Below, piece after piece: positions 16,953 to 25,204 of a DNA stretch of 37,493 nt. Source of the DNA: Methanomicrobiales archaeon (GTDB lineage Archaea > Halobacteriota > Methanomicrobia > Methanomicrobiales > Methanospirillaceae); the NCBI GenBank assembly GCA_013415565.1, contig JAAEET010000013.1:1-37493 (forward strand). The letters run 5' to 3'. Below the pieces are notes generated by a model. That model saw only the letters and a program-made list of their open reading frames with translations, was not told the DNA's origin and searched no databases. The position numbers and the translations under genes were made by a program. Position 1 is the first letter of the stretch, and every line of letters starts with the position of its first letter.

Positions 16953-17713
16953 GGCTCCCTCTCATGTTCCCGGAGCACCCGGTGCGGAATGCCGTGGGCG
17001 ATAAGGTCGACCGGGCAGTGATAGGCGGCAGTCAGCATATCCTCGGTGATCTCGCTGGTGCCGTGGGTGAAAAGCCGTTCGTTCAGGCAGGCGACGCAGG
17101 TGATATGGGTGGAAATTGCTCCGATATCATGGGTCGCCATCAGGATGGTCATGCTCTTCTTGAGCTCCTCAAGCAGGTCGAAGAGCTGGGCCTCCGTGGG
17201 TATATCGACGTAGACCAGCGCCTCATCAAGGATTAAAAGATCGGGTTCGCCAACAAGCGCCCGTGCGATGATGGCCCGCTGGCGCTCTCCTCCCGAGAGG
17301 CCCCGGAGCTCCCGGCCGCCCAGGTGGCCGATACCGGTCCGGTCAAGCGCCCGGATCACGGCGGCATGGTCCTCCGCGGAGTATCGCCTCACCGGTCCGG
17401 GGATCTGCCCCAGCCGCCCGGAGAGAACCATGTTCCCCACCGTCACCGGGTAGTTGAAATCAAAAGTCCTGAACTGGGGGACATATCCCACCCTTGTCCG
17501 TCCTTCACGGGGGGCCTGCCCGAAGAGCCGCACCTCGCCCGAGTCAACTTCCTGGAGTCCGAGTATCGCCCGCAGCAGCGTGGTCTTGCCGCCGCCGTTC
17601 GGACCGATGATCGCGTACAGGTCGCCCTTCCGGACCGTGAGATTGACGTGATCGAGCACGGTCCGGCCCCCGAGCCTGCACGATACGTCCCGGACTTCGA
17701 TGACCGATTCCAT
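16949..17713 (-). CDS. znuC: Zinc-type metal ABC transporter ATPase
   Basis: The 254-residue ATPase starts MESVIEVRDVSCRLGG at ATG 17713; longer frames upstream read into the binding-protein gene and were discarded. Visible motifs are Walker A GPNGGGKTT, the Q-loop in GYVPQF, signature LSGGERQRAIIARALV, Walker B LLILDEALVYVD and the H-loop in MATHD. It powers the ZnuB-like permease. It starts 4 bases after the binding-protein stop and overlaps the permease by 4 bases, so all three are translationally linked. Confidence 0.93.
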   Translation of the reverse strand: MESVIEVRDVSCRLGGRTVLDHVNLTVRKGDLYAIIGPNGGGKTTLLRAILGLQEVDSGEVRLFGQAPREGRTRVGYVPQFRTFDFNYPVTVGNMVLSGRLGQIPGPVRRYSAEDHAAVIRALDRTGIGHLGGRELRGLSGGERQRAIIARALVGEPDLLILDEALVYVDIPTEAQLFDLLEELKKSMTILMATHDIGAISTHITCVACLNERLFTHGTSEITEDMLTAAYHCPVDLIAHGIPHRVLREHEREP

Positions 17714-17717
17714 TTCG

Positions 17718-18593
17718 TCAGCTCCCGGCGAATGCGGTGGCGATCCGTTCCATGTTCGCCAGGTACCCGGGAGCAAGCGGGTCGATCACCTCGACCCTTC
17801 CCCCGATCTCATCGGCAACCGCCTGGGCTTCCCGCCGGTTCTCCTGTGCCTCGGCGAATACCACGGCAACCCCCTCGGCCCGTGCCAGGGTGATCAGGCG
17901 TTCAAGGTCCCGTGCGGTCGGCTCTTTACCGTCCTGCTCGATGGAGACGATCGACAAGCCGTAATCCCGGGCAAAGTACCCCCAGGCCTGGTGCGTCACG
18001 AGGATCATCCCGGGATCATTGCGGAAGAGATTACCGGATATCTTTTTATCCAGGTCATCGATACGGGCACTATACCGGTCAGCATTCGCGCGGTACATAT
18101 CTTCATTATCGGGATCGACGGCAACCAGGGCATCCCTGGTGTTTTCCGCCATGATCCGGGCATTTTTCAGGGAAAGCCAGATGTGGGGATCCGGCCGGTC
18201 GCCGCTGCCGAGAACCTCAACCCCGCTGGAGACAGCCGTCACGGCAAGATCCGGGTTCATCGCCCGGAGCCGTCCGGCCATCACATCCTCGACCGGGAAG
18301 AGGCCGCTTCCGAGGGGCAGGTACAGGTCGGCTCCGGATGCACGCGCCACCAGCCCTGGCGACGGTTCATAGGTATGCGGATCGGACCCCGGCGGGATCA
18401 GGACGATGACATCCACCCTGCCGTCCCCGATCTCGCGGACCATCTCTTCCTGCGGAGGTATGGTGACCGCAACGAGGATCGCCGGTTTCTCTTCATCCTG
18501 GCCGGGAGCGAGGCATCCTGCCGACAGCAGCAGGGTCAGCCCGATCATGATGAGGAGAAGGCAGGTCCGGAACCGGATCAGGGAAGGGATCAT
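17718..18593 (-). CDS. znuA: Metal-binding lipoprotein, zinc type (ZnuA-like)
   Basis: The extracytoplasmic solute-binding protein of the operon, 291 residues. An N-terminal signal with a lipobox-like end (LLLSAGC, Cys27) implies lipid anchoring. Metal ligands expected for cluster A-I binding proteins are seen: His73 (DPHTYEPSP), His137 (DPHIWLSL), His201 (THQAWGYF) and an acidic fourth ligand near Asp271 (VIDPLA). A third histidine is the zinc pattern; manganese-type proteins have Glu there. There is no His-rich loop between the first two ligands. It starts 9 bases after the regulator stop. Assignment to the metal-uptake family is firm; zinc is an inference from the ligands. Confidence 0.92.
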   Translation of the reverse strand: MIPSLIRFRTCLLLIMIGLTLLLSAGCLAPGQDEEKPAILVAVTIPPQEEMVREIGDGRVDVIVLIPPGSDPHTYEPSPGLVARASGADLYLPLGSGLFPVEDVMAGRLRAMNPDLAVTAVSSGVEVLGSGDRPDPHIWLSLKNARIMAENTRDALVAVDPDNEDMYRANADRYSARIDDLDKKISGNLFRNDPGMILVTHQAWGYFARDYGLSIVSIEQDGKEPTARDLERLITLARAEGVAVVFAEAQENRREAQAVADEIGGRVEVIDPLAPGYLANMERIATAFAGS

Positions 18594-18602
18594 ACTTGTG
18601 TA

Positions 18603-19088
18603 TCAGCTCACTTTTTCTTGCCCGTGCGAGGCCACGGCTTCAGGACGGCAGAGGGTGTCATGGGCTATTTCCCCGCAGAGTCCCGTGGTCGGATGTCCGA
18701 GCGCCCGGCACATCTTGTTGACCGCTTTCCGGGAGATGAAGCATTCTATCCTCGACGCTTCCTCACAGGCCTCCTCTCCGGAAAGCCCGTAATGCGACAG
18801 GATGAGGCCGACGATCCGGTGCCTTCTCAGGAGGAACGCGCTGTACTCCTCTCCAAATCCGGTCAGTACCACATCGCCATAAGGCTCATGGTGGACGAAT
18901 CCCTCGCCTCTCAGTTCCCGGACGGTCCGGGTTACCGTCGAGGGATCGACCCCGAAGTGCCCCGCAAGATCTGAGACCTTTGCGCTGCCACCCTGCCCGG
19001 AAAGAAATTTCAGATACTCCGCCTTGCGGGGAGAGAGCTCGAGCCCGGTGTAGTCCTGCATCACGGAGATATCAGAATCCATGGTCAT
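18603..19088 (-). CDS. DtxR/MntR-like metal-dependent repressor
   Basis: A 161-residue regulator, first gene of the zinc-uptake operon. A winged helix-turn-helix occupies about 20-85 (VSDLAGHFGVDPSTVTRTVRELRGEGFV), followed by the metal-binding and dimer domain (about 86-145, RRHRIVGLILSHYGL then EEACEEASRIECFIS and LGHPTTGLCGE). By alignment with IdeR/MntR from memory, the usual last ligand His is Cys116, preceded by Glu115, and the position of IdeR Cys102 is Ser112; Cys108 lies close by. His90 matches the first-site His. The start at ATG 19088 (or 19082, two codons on) follows a 6+5+6 palindrome. It most likely represses the operon and itself when metal is sufficient. Confidence 0.88.
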   Translation of the reverse strand: MTMDSDISVMQDYTGLELSPRKAEYLKFLSGQGGSAKVSDLAGHFGVDPSTVTRTVRELRGEGFVHHEPYGDVVLTGFGEEYSAFLLRRHRIVGLILSHYGLSGEEACEEASRIECFISRKAVNKMCRALGHPTTGLCGEIAHDTLCRPEAVASHGQEKVS

Positions 19089-19094
19089 CAAAAT

Positions 19095-19111
19095 TTTGGT
19101 CCAGTACCAAA
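19095..19111. promoter_or_regulatory. Candidate operator palindrome of the zinc-uptake operon
   Basis: TTTGGT (19095-19100) and ACCAAA (19106-19111) form a perfect inverted repeat with a 5-base spacer, 7 bases before the regulator start codon on the minus strand. Its position would block transcription start or RNA polymerase clearance, which fits autoregulation by the DtxR-like protein. Confidence 0.5.
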
Positions 19112-19243
19112 CCGGGATGACCGGTAACAATCCCGCGTCAGGATACCGTGGCGATTCAGCAGCCGGCCCCGATGCCGGAAATATGTGCTGAATGGCAGGA
19201 GAGAGCCCGTGATGGTGCCCCGCGGGAAGGCAGGCAGCAGCCT

Positions 19244-20236
19244 CTACCACCACTGGGGCCGGATATGCCCCTTTGCCGCAGGTGTCGCCTCCCTGCCCTG
19301 TGATGTCCGCTTGATCAGCCCGGTCTGGATGAGGTAGGGTTCGTAAACCTCCTCGATGGTCCGGGGATCCTCGCCGATCGAGATGGCGATGGTCTTCAGT
19401 CCAACCGGCCCCCCACCGAAATCCTCGACGATGACCGAGAGGATCCTCCGATCGACCTCGTCGAGACCGAGCCGGTCGACACCAAGGAGGGAAAGGGCCT
19501 GGTCGGCAACCTTCCCGGAGATGCATCCGTCTCCGCGGACCAGGGCATAATCCCCCACCCTCCGGAGCAGCCGGTTGGCAATCCGCGGGGTGCCCCGGCT
19601 CCTTCCGGCAATCTCGGTGCATCCGTCCGGAGTGACCGGGATGCCCAGAACACCGGCGCTGCGCTGCACGATCCGGGTGAGCTCCGCGGGAGAATACGGA
19701 TTGAGCCGGAAGATCATCCCGAAACGGTCGCGGAACGGTGAGGAGAGGAGCCCCACCCGCGTCGTCGCCCCGACCAGGGTGAAGGGCGCAAGATCGATCT
19801 TGATGGACCGGGCGCTCGGTCCTTCGCCAATCATCACATCGATGACGAAGTCCTCCATGGCGGGGTACAGGATCTCTTCCACGACGATCGGGAGGCGGTG
19901 GATCTCATCGATGAAGAGGATGTCACCTTCGGCGAGCAGGGTGAGGATGGCCGCGAGATCCCCGGCCTTCTCGAGGACCGGCCCGCTGGTGCAGTGAATC
20001 GCGCTCCCCATCTCCCGCGAGATGATATGGGCAAGCGTGGTCTTCCCAAGCCCGGGGGGTCCGGAAAAGAGGATGTGATCGAGCTGCGATTTCCTCATCC
20101 GGGCAGCATCGATGGCGATTGCAAGCGCCTCCCGGACAGGCTCCTGCCCGATGAAATCCGGGAGCCGGTCCGGCCGTATTCCCGGTTCTTCGATCTCTCC
20201 TTCCCGGAGCGTTGCGGATACGATGCCCTCTTCCAT
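19244..20236 (-). CDS. ruvB: Holliday junction branch migration ATPase RuvB
   Basis: AAA+ motor that, with RuvA, moves Holliday junctions. The 330 residues are close to the bacterial length. Walker A is GPPGLGKTT, Walker [10 protein letters not shown], sensor region [18 protein letters not shown] with the arginine finger, and a C-terminal winged helix ([21 protein letters not shown], then [17 protein letters not shown]). It starts 2 bases after ruvA. The order ruvC-ruvA-ruvB with tight spacing is a bacterial arrangement. Archaea normally rely on Hjc and other helicases, so the cluster was probably acquired from bacteria by an ancestor; other Methanomicrobiales are, to my knowledge, annotated with RuvB too. 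Confidence 0.97.
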   Translation of the reverse strand: MEEGIVSATLREGEIEEPGIRPDRLPDFIGQEPVREALAIAIDAARMRKSQLDHILFSGPPGLGKTTLAHIISREMGSAIHCTSGPVLEKAGDLAAILTLLAEGDILFIDEIHRLPIVVEEILYPAMEDFVIDVMIGEGPSARSIKIDLAPFTLVGATTRVGLLSSPFRDRFGMIFRLNPYSPAELTRIVQRSAGVLGIPVTPDGCTEIAGRSRGTPRIANRLLRRVGDYALVRGDGCISGKVADQALSLLGVDRLGLDEVDRRILSVIVEDFGGGPVGLKTIAISIGEDPRTIEEVYEPYLIQTGLIKRTSQGREATPAAKGHIRPQWW

Positions 20237-20238
20237 GC

Positions 20239-20835
20239 CTAGTGCTCCCGGAGCTCTGCCAGTGCCGCCTTGATGACGGACGCAACATTGGAGGCCGTGC
20301 CTGACGACAACACCTGGTCGACCGCCGTCCGCGATTCCCGCTCCCCGAATCCGAGTGCCACCAGCGCACTGACGGCATCACGCCTGACCGGATCGGTCCC
20401 GGCGGGGGTGGCCCCCTCAAATTCTGCCGCTTTCTTCCGGAGCTTGTCTTTCAGCTCGAGGATGAGCCGTTTTGCATTCTTCTGCCCTATCCCGGAGATA
20501 CGGACGAGAACCTTCTCGTCCTCGTCGAGAATCGCCGCGGCCAGTCCGGGGATGCTGATCTGGGAGAGGATCGAGAGGGCCAGTGCCGGGCCCACCCGGG
20601 TGACGCTGATCAGCATGCGGAACATCCCGAGCCCGGTCGGGTGGAGAAACCCGTAGAGTACCAGCTCGTCCTCCCTCACCGCGAGGAAGGTGTGTACCCG
20701 GATCGTCCCGTGAGCCCCGGCAAGTTCACGAAGCTCCGGGCCGGTCATCCGGACTTCAAACCCGACGCCGTTGACATCGAGGATGACCGAACCCTCCCGG
20801 ATGGAGATGACCTGTCCGCTGAGCTGGGAGATCAT
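20239..20835 (-). CDS. ruvA: Holliday junction DNA-binding subunit RuvA
   Basis: RuvA tetramers hold the four-way junction and recruit RuvB. The start at ATG 20835 gives MISQLSGQV, matching the usual N-terminus, with GAGGTG five bases upstream; a GTG at 20841 is the alternative. Of 198 residues, about 1-62 form the OB-fold, about 63-140 hold two helix-hairpin-helix motifs ([16 protein letters not shown] and [23 protein letters not shown]), and about 150-198 form the RuvB-binding domain ([20 protein letters not shown]). The acidic-pin region lies in the OB/HhH junction. It is tightly packed between ruvC and ruvB. Confidence 0.96.
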   Translation of the reverse strand: MISQLSGQVISIREGSVILDVNGVGFEVRMTGPELRELAGAHGTIRVHTFLAVREDELVLYGFLHPTGLGMFRMLISVTRVGPALALSILSQISIPGLAAAILDEDEKVLVRISGIGQKNAKRLILELKDKLRKKAAEFEGATPAGTDPVRRDAVSALVALGFGERESRTAVDQVLSSGTASNVASVIKAALAELREH

Positions 20836-20837
20836 GG

Positions 20838-21311
20838 TCACCTCATAACGTGGATGTGGCAGAGGGCTATGGAGAGACCGTCTGCGACATCATCGGGTTT
20901 TGGGATCGCGGGAAGGTCCAGAAGCCGCCGTATCATCTCCTGCATCTGTTTTTTATCGGCCCTCCCCGACCCGGTGATGGCCTGCTTTACCTGGTTCGGG
21001 GTGTACTCCGCCACCGGGATCCCGTTCTGCCGGGCTGCGAGGAGGATGACCCCGCGCACTTCGGAGACGTTCATCGCCGAGGTCACGTTCCGCGAGAAGA
21101 ACAATTTTTCCATGGCCAGCCACGCCGGCTGGTAGTGCCGGATGAGATCCGATACACCGTTATAGATCTCCTCCAGTCGCTCGGGAGTCTCCTTTTCCCG
21201 GCCCGATGTCCTGATGCAGTCGTAGCAGACCGCTCGCGATCTCCCGTCCTTCACTTCAAGGATCCCGTACCCGACTGTTGCCAGCCCCGGATCGATACCG
21301 AGCACAATCAT
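20838..21311 (-). CDS. ruvC: Holliday junction resolvase RuvC
   Basis: A metal-dependent endonuclease that cuts Holliday junctions. The start at ATG 21311 gives 157 residues beginning MIVLGIDPGLATVGYGI; longer frames add a non-family N-terminus. Catalytic acids of the RNase H fold are present: Asp7 (GIDPG), the Glu of AMEKLFFSRN and the C-terminal Asp pair in DDVADGLSIAL. The FFSRN segment following the Glu is the usual RuvC hallmark. It is first in the ruvCAB unit, ending 2 bases before the ruvA start. A 7-bp inverted repeat sits 11-34 bases upstream of the start. Confidence 0.95.
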   Translation of the reverse strand: MIVLGIDPGLATVGYGILEVKDGRSRAVCYDCIRTSGREKETPERLEEIYNGVSDLIRHYQPAWLAMEKLFFSRNVTSAMNVSEVRGVILLAARQNGIPVAEYTPNQVKQAITGSGRADKKQMQEMIRRLLDLPAIPKPDDVADGLSIALCHIHVMR

Positions 21312-21321
21312 ATCGCTGTTT

Positions 21322-21345
21322 CCTGGAAAACCAGGCTGTTCCAGG
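21322..21345. promoter_or_regulatory. 7-bp inverted repeat upstream of ruvC
   Basis: CCTGGAA (21322-21328) and TTCCAGG (21339-21345) form a perfect inverted repeat with a 10-base spacer, ending 11 bases before the ruvC ATG. It could be an operator for the repair operon or a leader hairpin. Confidence 0.35.
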
Positions 21346-21471
21346 GAGTGGATTTGTTTTTTGGACAGATATCCTTTTGCCAGGGAAAAAACCGGGCCGG
21401 ATTGCGCCGATAAGCAGGGGAATAAGCCGCAGGGTTTCATGGAGGTGTATCCGGTGGCGCTCCCCTAGCCC

Positions 21472-22497
21472 TCATTGCCGGTCGCTCCCGGGGGGCGGGT
21501 GTGCGGCAAGCTCCTCCAGCGCCTCAAAGAACCCGCCATTCCTGAGTCCCTCCCACATCTCCACGAATTCCCGGTACAACCGGGCCCGTTCCCGTTTGCG
21601 GTCCTCGAGGAGCCCGGAAATCCCCGGATGCCTATCCACGGGCATGCAGAGCTCTCCGGTGTGGTCCGGGTCCCTGGTGTGAAGTCCCTGCAGGACCATA
21701 GGCAGGTACCCGATCCAGACATCGCAGTCGTGCACCTGTCCGAGAACATCCTGGAGAGCACGAACCTGGCGGAGTGAGGGTCTCAAAGCATCGGAATAGA
21801 AGCCGCTGAAGGTCTCAAGGGTATACCGGAGTCGCTTTGCGGCAATCCTCATCTCATGGTGACGGGTCACGGCCCCCGCGTCATGGACAAACGGCTCATA
21901 GGACAAGAGATCGGCGATCCGGGAAGAGATGGTCTTCTGGGCCACCAGATGGAGCGCCTTCCGCTTCCCGGTTCCGAATTCACCCTCCGAAGAGGAGGCG
22001 AGAACCGCCCCGAAACCATCAAGAACACCTCCTTTCCGGAGCGCCGATCCCACGGCACCGACGGCGGGCTGTACCTGGTCCCGTTTCTGCTGCAGGAGAT
22101 GAAGCAGGGCTGAAACATCCTCCGGTCCGGTTTCCGGGAATCCCGGCGGGCGTCCCTTCCCGGTCTCCCCAGCCATTTCCCCGAGATACTCTTCAAGAAA
22201 CGCGATCTGGACATCGAGATCCCGGGCCTCGCCGAGCGATGCCGTGATATTTTTTATCTCCTTGCGCCATTTCCGGTATTTCTCTGGCGGGAAGCAGGAT
22301 TTGAAGATGGGCATCGCCGCACGGAGTCTCCGTGAAGCAACCCGCATCCGGTGAACATGCCCGGGATCCTCTCCCTTCCCCGCTCCTTCCGTTTCCGCGA
22401 TCAGGGCCAGCCACGATTTCCTGATGTACCCGAATCCGTAGGAGCAGGAGGATACTGTCAGGTCTCCCGGTTTCCGATCAGTGCGGGGTTTCGCCAT
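21472..22497 (-). CDS. CHAD-domain protein, polyphosphate-associated
   Basis: The start at ATG 22497 gives 341 residues (MAKPRTDRKPGDL); the longer frame lies inside ppk1. The CHAD (conserved histidine alpha-helical) pattern appears twice: VHRMRVASRRLRAAMPIFK (about 48-66) and HHEMRIAAKRLRYTLETFSGFY (about 211-232), with DLDVQI and DCDVWIGYL following them as usual. The basic helices of CHAD domains bind polyphosphate. It overlaps the end of ppk1 by 20 bases, which ties it to polyphosphate metabolism, probably as a granule-associated protein. It lacks a CYTH domain. Confidence 0.9.
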   Translation of the reverse strand: MAKPRTDRKPGDLTVSSCSYGFGYIRKSWLALIAETEGAGKGEDPGHVHRMRVASRRLRAAMPIFKSCFPPEKYRKWRKEIKNITASLGEARDLDVQIAFLEEYLGEMAGETGKGRPPGFPETGPEDVSALLHLLQQKRDQVQPAVGAVGSALRKGGVLDGFGAVLASSSEGEFGTGKRKALHLVAQKTISSRIADLLSYEPFVHDAGAVTRHHEMRIAAKRLRYTLETFSGFYSDALRPSLRQVRALQDVLGQVHDCDVWIGYLPMVLQGLHTRDPDHTGELCMPVDRHPGISGLLEDRKRERARLYREFVEMWEGLRNGGFFEALEELAAHPPPGSDRQ

Positions 22498-24640
22498 ACT
22501 GCCATGCTCCCCGGTGCTGGACGCACCATTCCTGTGCATGCACGACCGGCTCCCCGGGCTCCCGGACCACCCGCCGGTACGTGCCGTCCGCACGAAGGAT
22601 CCGGTTCTTCACATTGTCGCGGAGGTGCAGGGGAATGATCAGATCGCGAAGACCGGCGCAAATGACCGGATCGGATACCGGAAAGAGGATCTCCACGCGA
22701 CGGTCCAGGTTCCGCGGCATGAGGTCCGCGCTCCCGATCAGAAACTCCTCCTCTCCGCCGTTCCTGAAATAGAATATCCGTGCGTGCTCAAGGAATCTCC
22801 CGACAATCGAGGTGACGGTGATGTTCTCGGAAATCCCTTCGACTCCCGGGCGGAGGCAGCAGATCCCCCTCACCTGGAGGTCGATCTTCACCCCGGCCTG
22901 CGATGCCCGGTACAGGGCGGTGATGCACTCCCTGTCCACGAGCGCATTCATCTTGAAGATGATACGCCCGTCCCCGTATTCCCGGTGACGCCCGATCTCC
23001 CGCTCGATCCGGGAAAGGATACCGGACCTGATGCCGGACGGGGCGACGAGGAGCTTCCGGAACGGGGTGATCCGTGCATACCCGGTGAGGGAATTGAAGA
23101 GGTCGGCCGCATCGGCACCGATCTGCGGGTCGGCTGAAAAATAGCCGAAATCGGTGTAGACCCTGCTTGTTTGTGCATTATAGTTACCGGTGCTCATGTG
23201 GACATAGGTCCGGATGCCGTCCTTCTCCCGCCTGATCACCATGCAGATCTTGGCATGTACCTTGAGACCGGGGAGTCCGTAGACGACATGCACCCCGGCC
23301 CGTTCCAGCTCGCGGGCCCAGGTGATATTATTCTCCTCATCGAAGCGGGCCTTGAGCTCGACCAGGGCTGCAACCGCTTTCCTGTTCTCCCGGGCTTCGA
23401 GGAGGGCATCGACGATAGGGGAGTCCTTCCCCGCGCGATACAGGGTGATCTTGATCGCCAGGACCTCCGGGTCCCGTGCCGCGTGACGGAGGAAATCGAT
23501 GACCGGCATGAAGCTTTCGTAGGGATGGAAGAGCAGGAGATCATTCTTCCGGATGGCGGCATACAGACGATCCCCGTCCCCCATCACAGCGGGGACCGTG
23601 GGGATGAACGGGATATCCTTCAGGTCGGGCCGGTCGATTGATGAGAAGAAGGAGAGATCCGCCATGCCGAGCGGGGGATCGACCGCGTAGAAGGACGACA
23701 CGGGCAGGCCGAGCTTCTTTCGGATCATGGTGGACTGGGAGGCGGGCATTCCGGGAGAGACCTCGACCCGGACCGGTGACCCGGTTCTCCGCTGTTCCAT
23801 GCTCTCTTCCACGGCCGTGAGGAGGTCGCCCGCCTCATCCTCCACGATCTCGAGGTCGGCATCCCGGGTCACCCGGAACGGATGCACATCTGATACGTCG
23901 TAGCCCGGAAAGAGCATGCCGATGTGTGCAGCGATCACATCCTCGAGGAAGACCAGGCACACTTCATCCGGATCCCCGTCCGGTTCCGTTCCTCCTGCAG
24001 GAACCCGGACCAGCCGCGGGAAGAGATTGGTGGGCACCTTAAGCCGGGCAAAATGCTCTTTTCCCGTGCCGGGATCCCTGACCGTGACAGCCAGATTGAG
24101 GGAGAGGTTCGAGATGAACGGAAAGGGATGGGAGGTGTCAAAAGCGAGCGGGGTAAGGACCGGGTAGATCGCGGTCCGGAAAAAATCCCCGAGCGCGGCT
24201 TTCTGTCCGGATGAGAGGGTATCATACCGGAGGACCCGGATTCTGCAATCGGCGAGCGCCGGGACGATATCCCGGTGCCAGAGAAGGGTAAGACGATGGA
24301 TGAGCGGCTCCAGGGTGCGGTGGATCGCGGCGAGCTGCCGTGACGGGGCCATCCCGTCTGGCGGAGCCTCCCGGACCCCCCGGGCAGCCTGGCGCCGGAG
24401 TCCGGATACCCGGATCATGAAGAATTCATCAAGGTTATTCGAGAAGATGGAGAGGAACTTGACCCGTTCGAGCAGCGGATTGCCCGTGTCTGCTGCTTCA
24501 TCGAGCACCCTGCGATTGAATTCGATCCAGCTCAGTTCGCGGTTGATATAGAGGGAGGGATGTTCGAGGAGCGTGCATCCCGGACGCTGATCGGTTGTTT
24601 CCCCGGTATCACGCTCTTCCTGCACCGTCATCTCCACCAT
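22478..24640 (-). CDS. ppk1: Polyphosphate kinase PPK1
   Basis: PPK1 reversibly makes polyphosphate from ATP. It has 720 residues, the normal size. The N-terminal domain starts YINRELSWIEFNRRVLDEA, followed by the FSNNLDEFFMIRVSGL head-domain motif. The two phospholipase-D-like catalytic domains carry the phospho-accepting His in LKVHAKICMV (about residue 460) and the second His in LEHARIFYFRN (about 620), with RADLMPRNLDRRVE-type residues as SADLMPRNLDRRVEILFPV. A TATA element at about 24665-24671 (TTTTATAG on this strand) lies some 28 bases before the ATG; the ATG at 24631 (MTVQEERD) is an alternative start. Confidence 0.97.
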   Translation of the reverse strand: MVEMTVQEERDTGETTDQRPGCTLLEHPSLYINRELSWIEFNRRVLDEAADTGNPLLERVKFLSIFSNNLDEFFMIRVSGLRRQAARGVREAPPDGMAPSRQLAAIHRTLEPLIHRLTLLWHRDIVPALADCRIRVLRYDTLSSGQKAALGDFFRTAIYPVLTPLAFDTSHPFPFISNLSLNLAVTVRDPGTGKEHFARLKVPTNLFPRLVRVPAGGTEPDGDPDEVCLVFLEDVIAAHIGMLFPGYDVSDVHPFRVTRDADLEIVEDEAGDLLTAVEESMEQRRTGSPVRVEVSPGMPASQSTMIRKKLGLPVSSFYAVDPPLGMADLSFFSSIDRPDLKDIPFIPTVPAVMGDGDRLYAAIRKNDLLLFHPYESFMPVIDFLRHAARDPEVLAIKITLYRAGKDSPIVDALLEARENRKAVAALVELKARFDEENNITWARELERAGVHVVYGLPGLKVHAKICMVIRREKDGIRTYVHMSTGNYNAQTSRVYTDFGYFSADPQIGADAADLFNSLTGYARITPFRKLLVAPSGIRSGILSRIEREIGRHREYGDGRIIFKMNALVDRECITALYRASQAGVKIDLQVRGICCLRPGVEGISENITVTSIVGRFLEHARIFYFRNGGEEEFLIGSADLMPRNLDRRVEILFPVSDPVICAGLRDLIIPLHLRDNVKNRILRADGTYRRVVREPGEPVVHAQEWCVQHRGAWQYGETPH

Positions 24641-24773
24641 TCACCTAGCTATTGGAAATGTCGCTATAAAATCCTGTATTACAGATCCGGAAGAGAAGGA
24701 TTCTGGCGTGATGAAAGAGGTAACCAAACAGTTTTACCATCCGGCGTCAATCTCTTTCTTGCCGTGATTGACC

Positions 24774-25196
24774 ATGGGATCCAATGACGACATCATGCAC
24801 GAATTTGTAAGAAAGGAGCTCAGGAAACTTTATCCCAGCGTTGACGGATGGCAGATCAGGCCCGCGGCGAAGACAGGAGGGAAGGAACAGGGATTTGTCG
24901 TATCGCGGCGGATCCTTGGACGGACAGAAGGTGCCCATGTGCTGGTCTCATTTGACCGGATCGTGGCTCCGGCGACCATCGACACCCTCGCTGCCATGAG
25001 CAGAAGCGAGCCGATCCCCGGGCTGGCGAACCCGAAGAAGATCCTCGTTGTCCCCCAGAACACGGATCTCTCGTCCGTTCCCCGCGCGATGGAGGTTCTC
25101 CCGATGCAGAGTTTCGGCTGGGAGGACAAGGAGCTGGTGTGGCTCAAACGGCGCGCCCAGATGAGCGAGAAGGCCACCGCAGCAAAGAGTTCCTAA
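24774..25196 (+). CDS. Unknown conserved-looking cytoplasmic protein, 140 aa
   Basis: The ATG at 24774 starts a 140-residue frame (MGSNDDIMHEFVRKELRKLY) with codon use like its neighbours. There is no signal peptide or membrane helix. A helical start (4-20) is followed by mixed strands (GFVVSRRILGRTEGAHVLVSF, then KKILVVPQNTDLSSVP) and a charged tail. There are no cysteines or clear catalytic motifs. The alternating acidic/basic pattern with Gln-Gly-Phe-Val could hint at a nuclease-like or nucleic-acid-binding fold, but I cannot name one. It is divergent from ppk1 and convergent with the Mut7-C gene. Confidence 0.7.
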   Translation: MGSNDDIMHEFVRKELRKLYPSVDGWQIRPAAKTGGKEQGFVVSRRILGRTEGAHVLVSFDRIVAPATIDTLAAMSRSEPIPGLANPKKILVVPQNTDLSSVPRAMEVLPMQSFGWEDKELVWLKRRAQMSEKATAAKSS

Positions 25197-25204
25197 GGAA
25201 CCGA

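Noticed and set aside
16017-17021. Long plus-strand frame opposite the permease and ATPase genes
   Set aside because: Its translation is charged and low-complexity (Asp/His/Gln-rich), a typical shadow of the minus-strand metal transporter genes, which have clear motifs.
17700-18974. 424-residue plus-strand frame opposite the binding protein and regulator
   Set aside because: No family features, and it is antisense to two well-supported genes of the metal operon.
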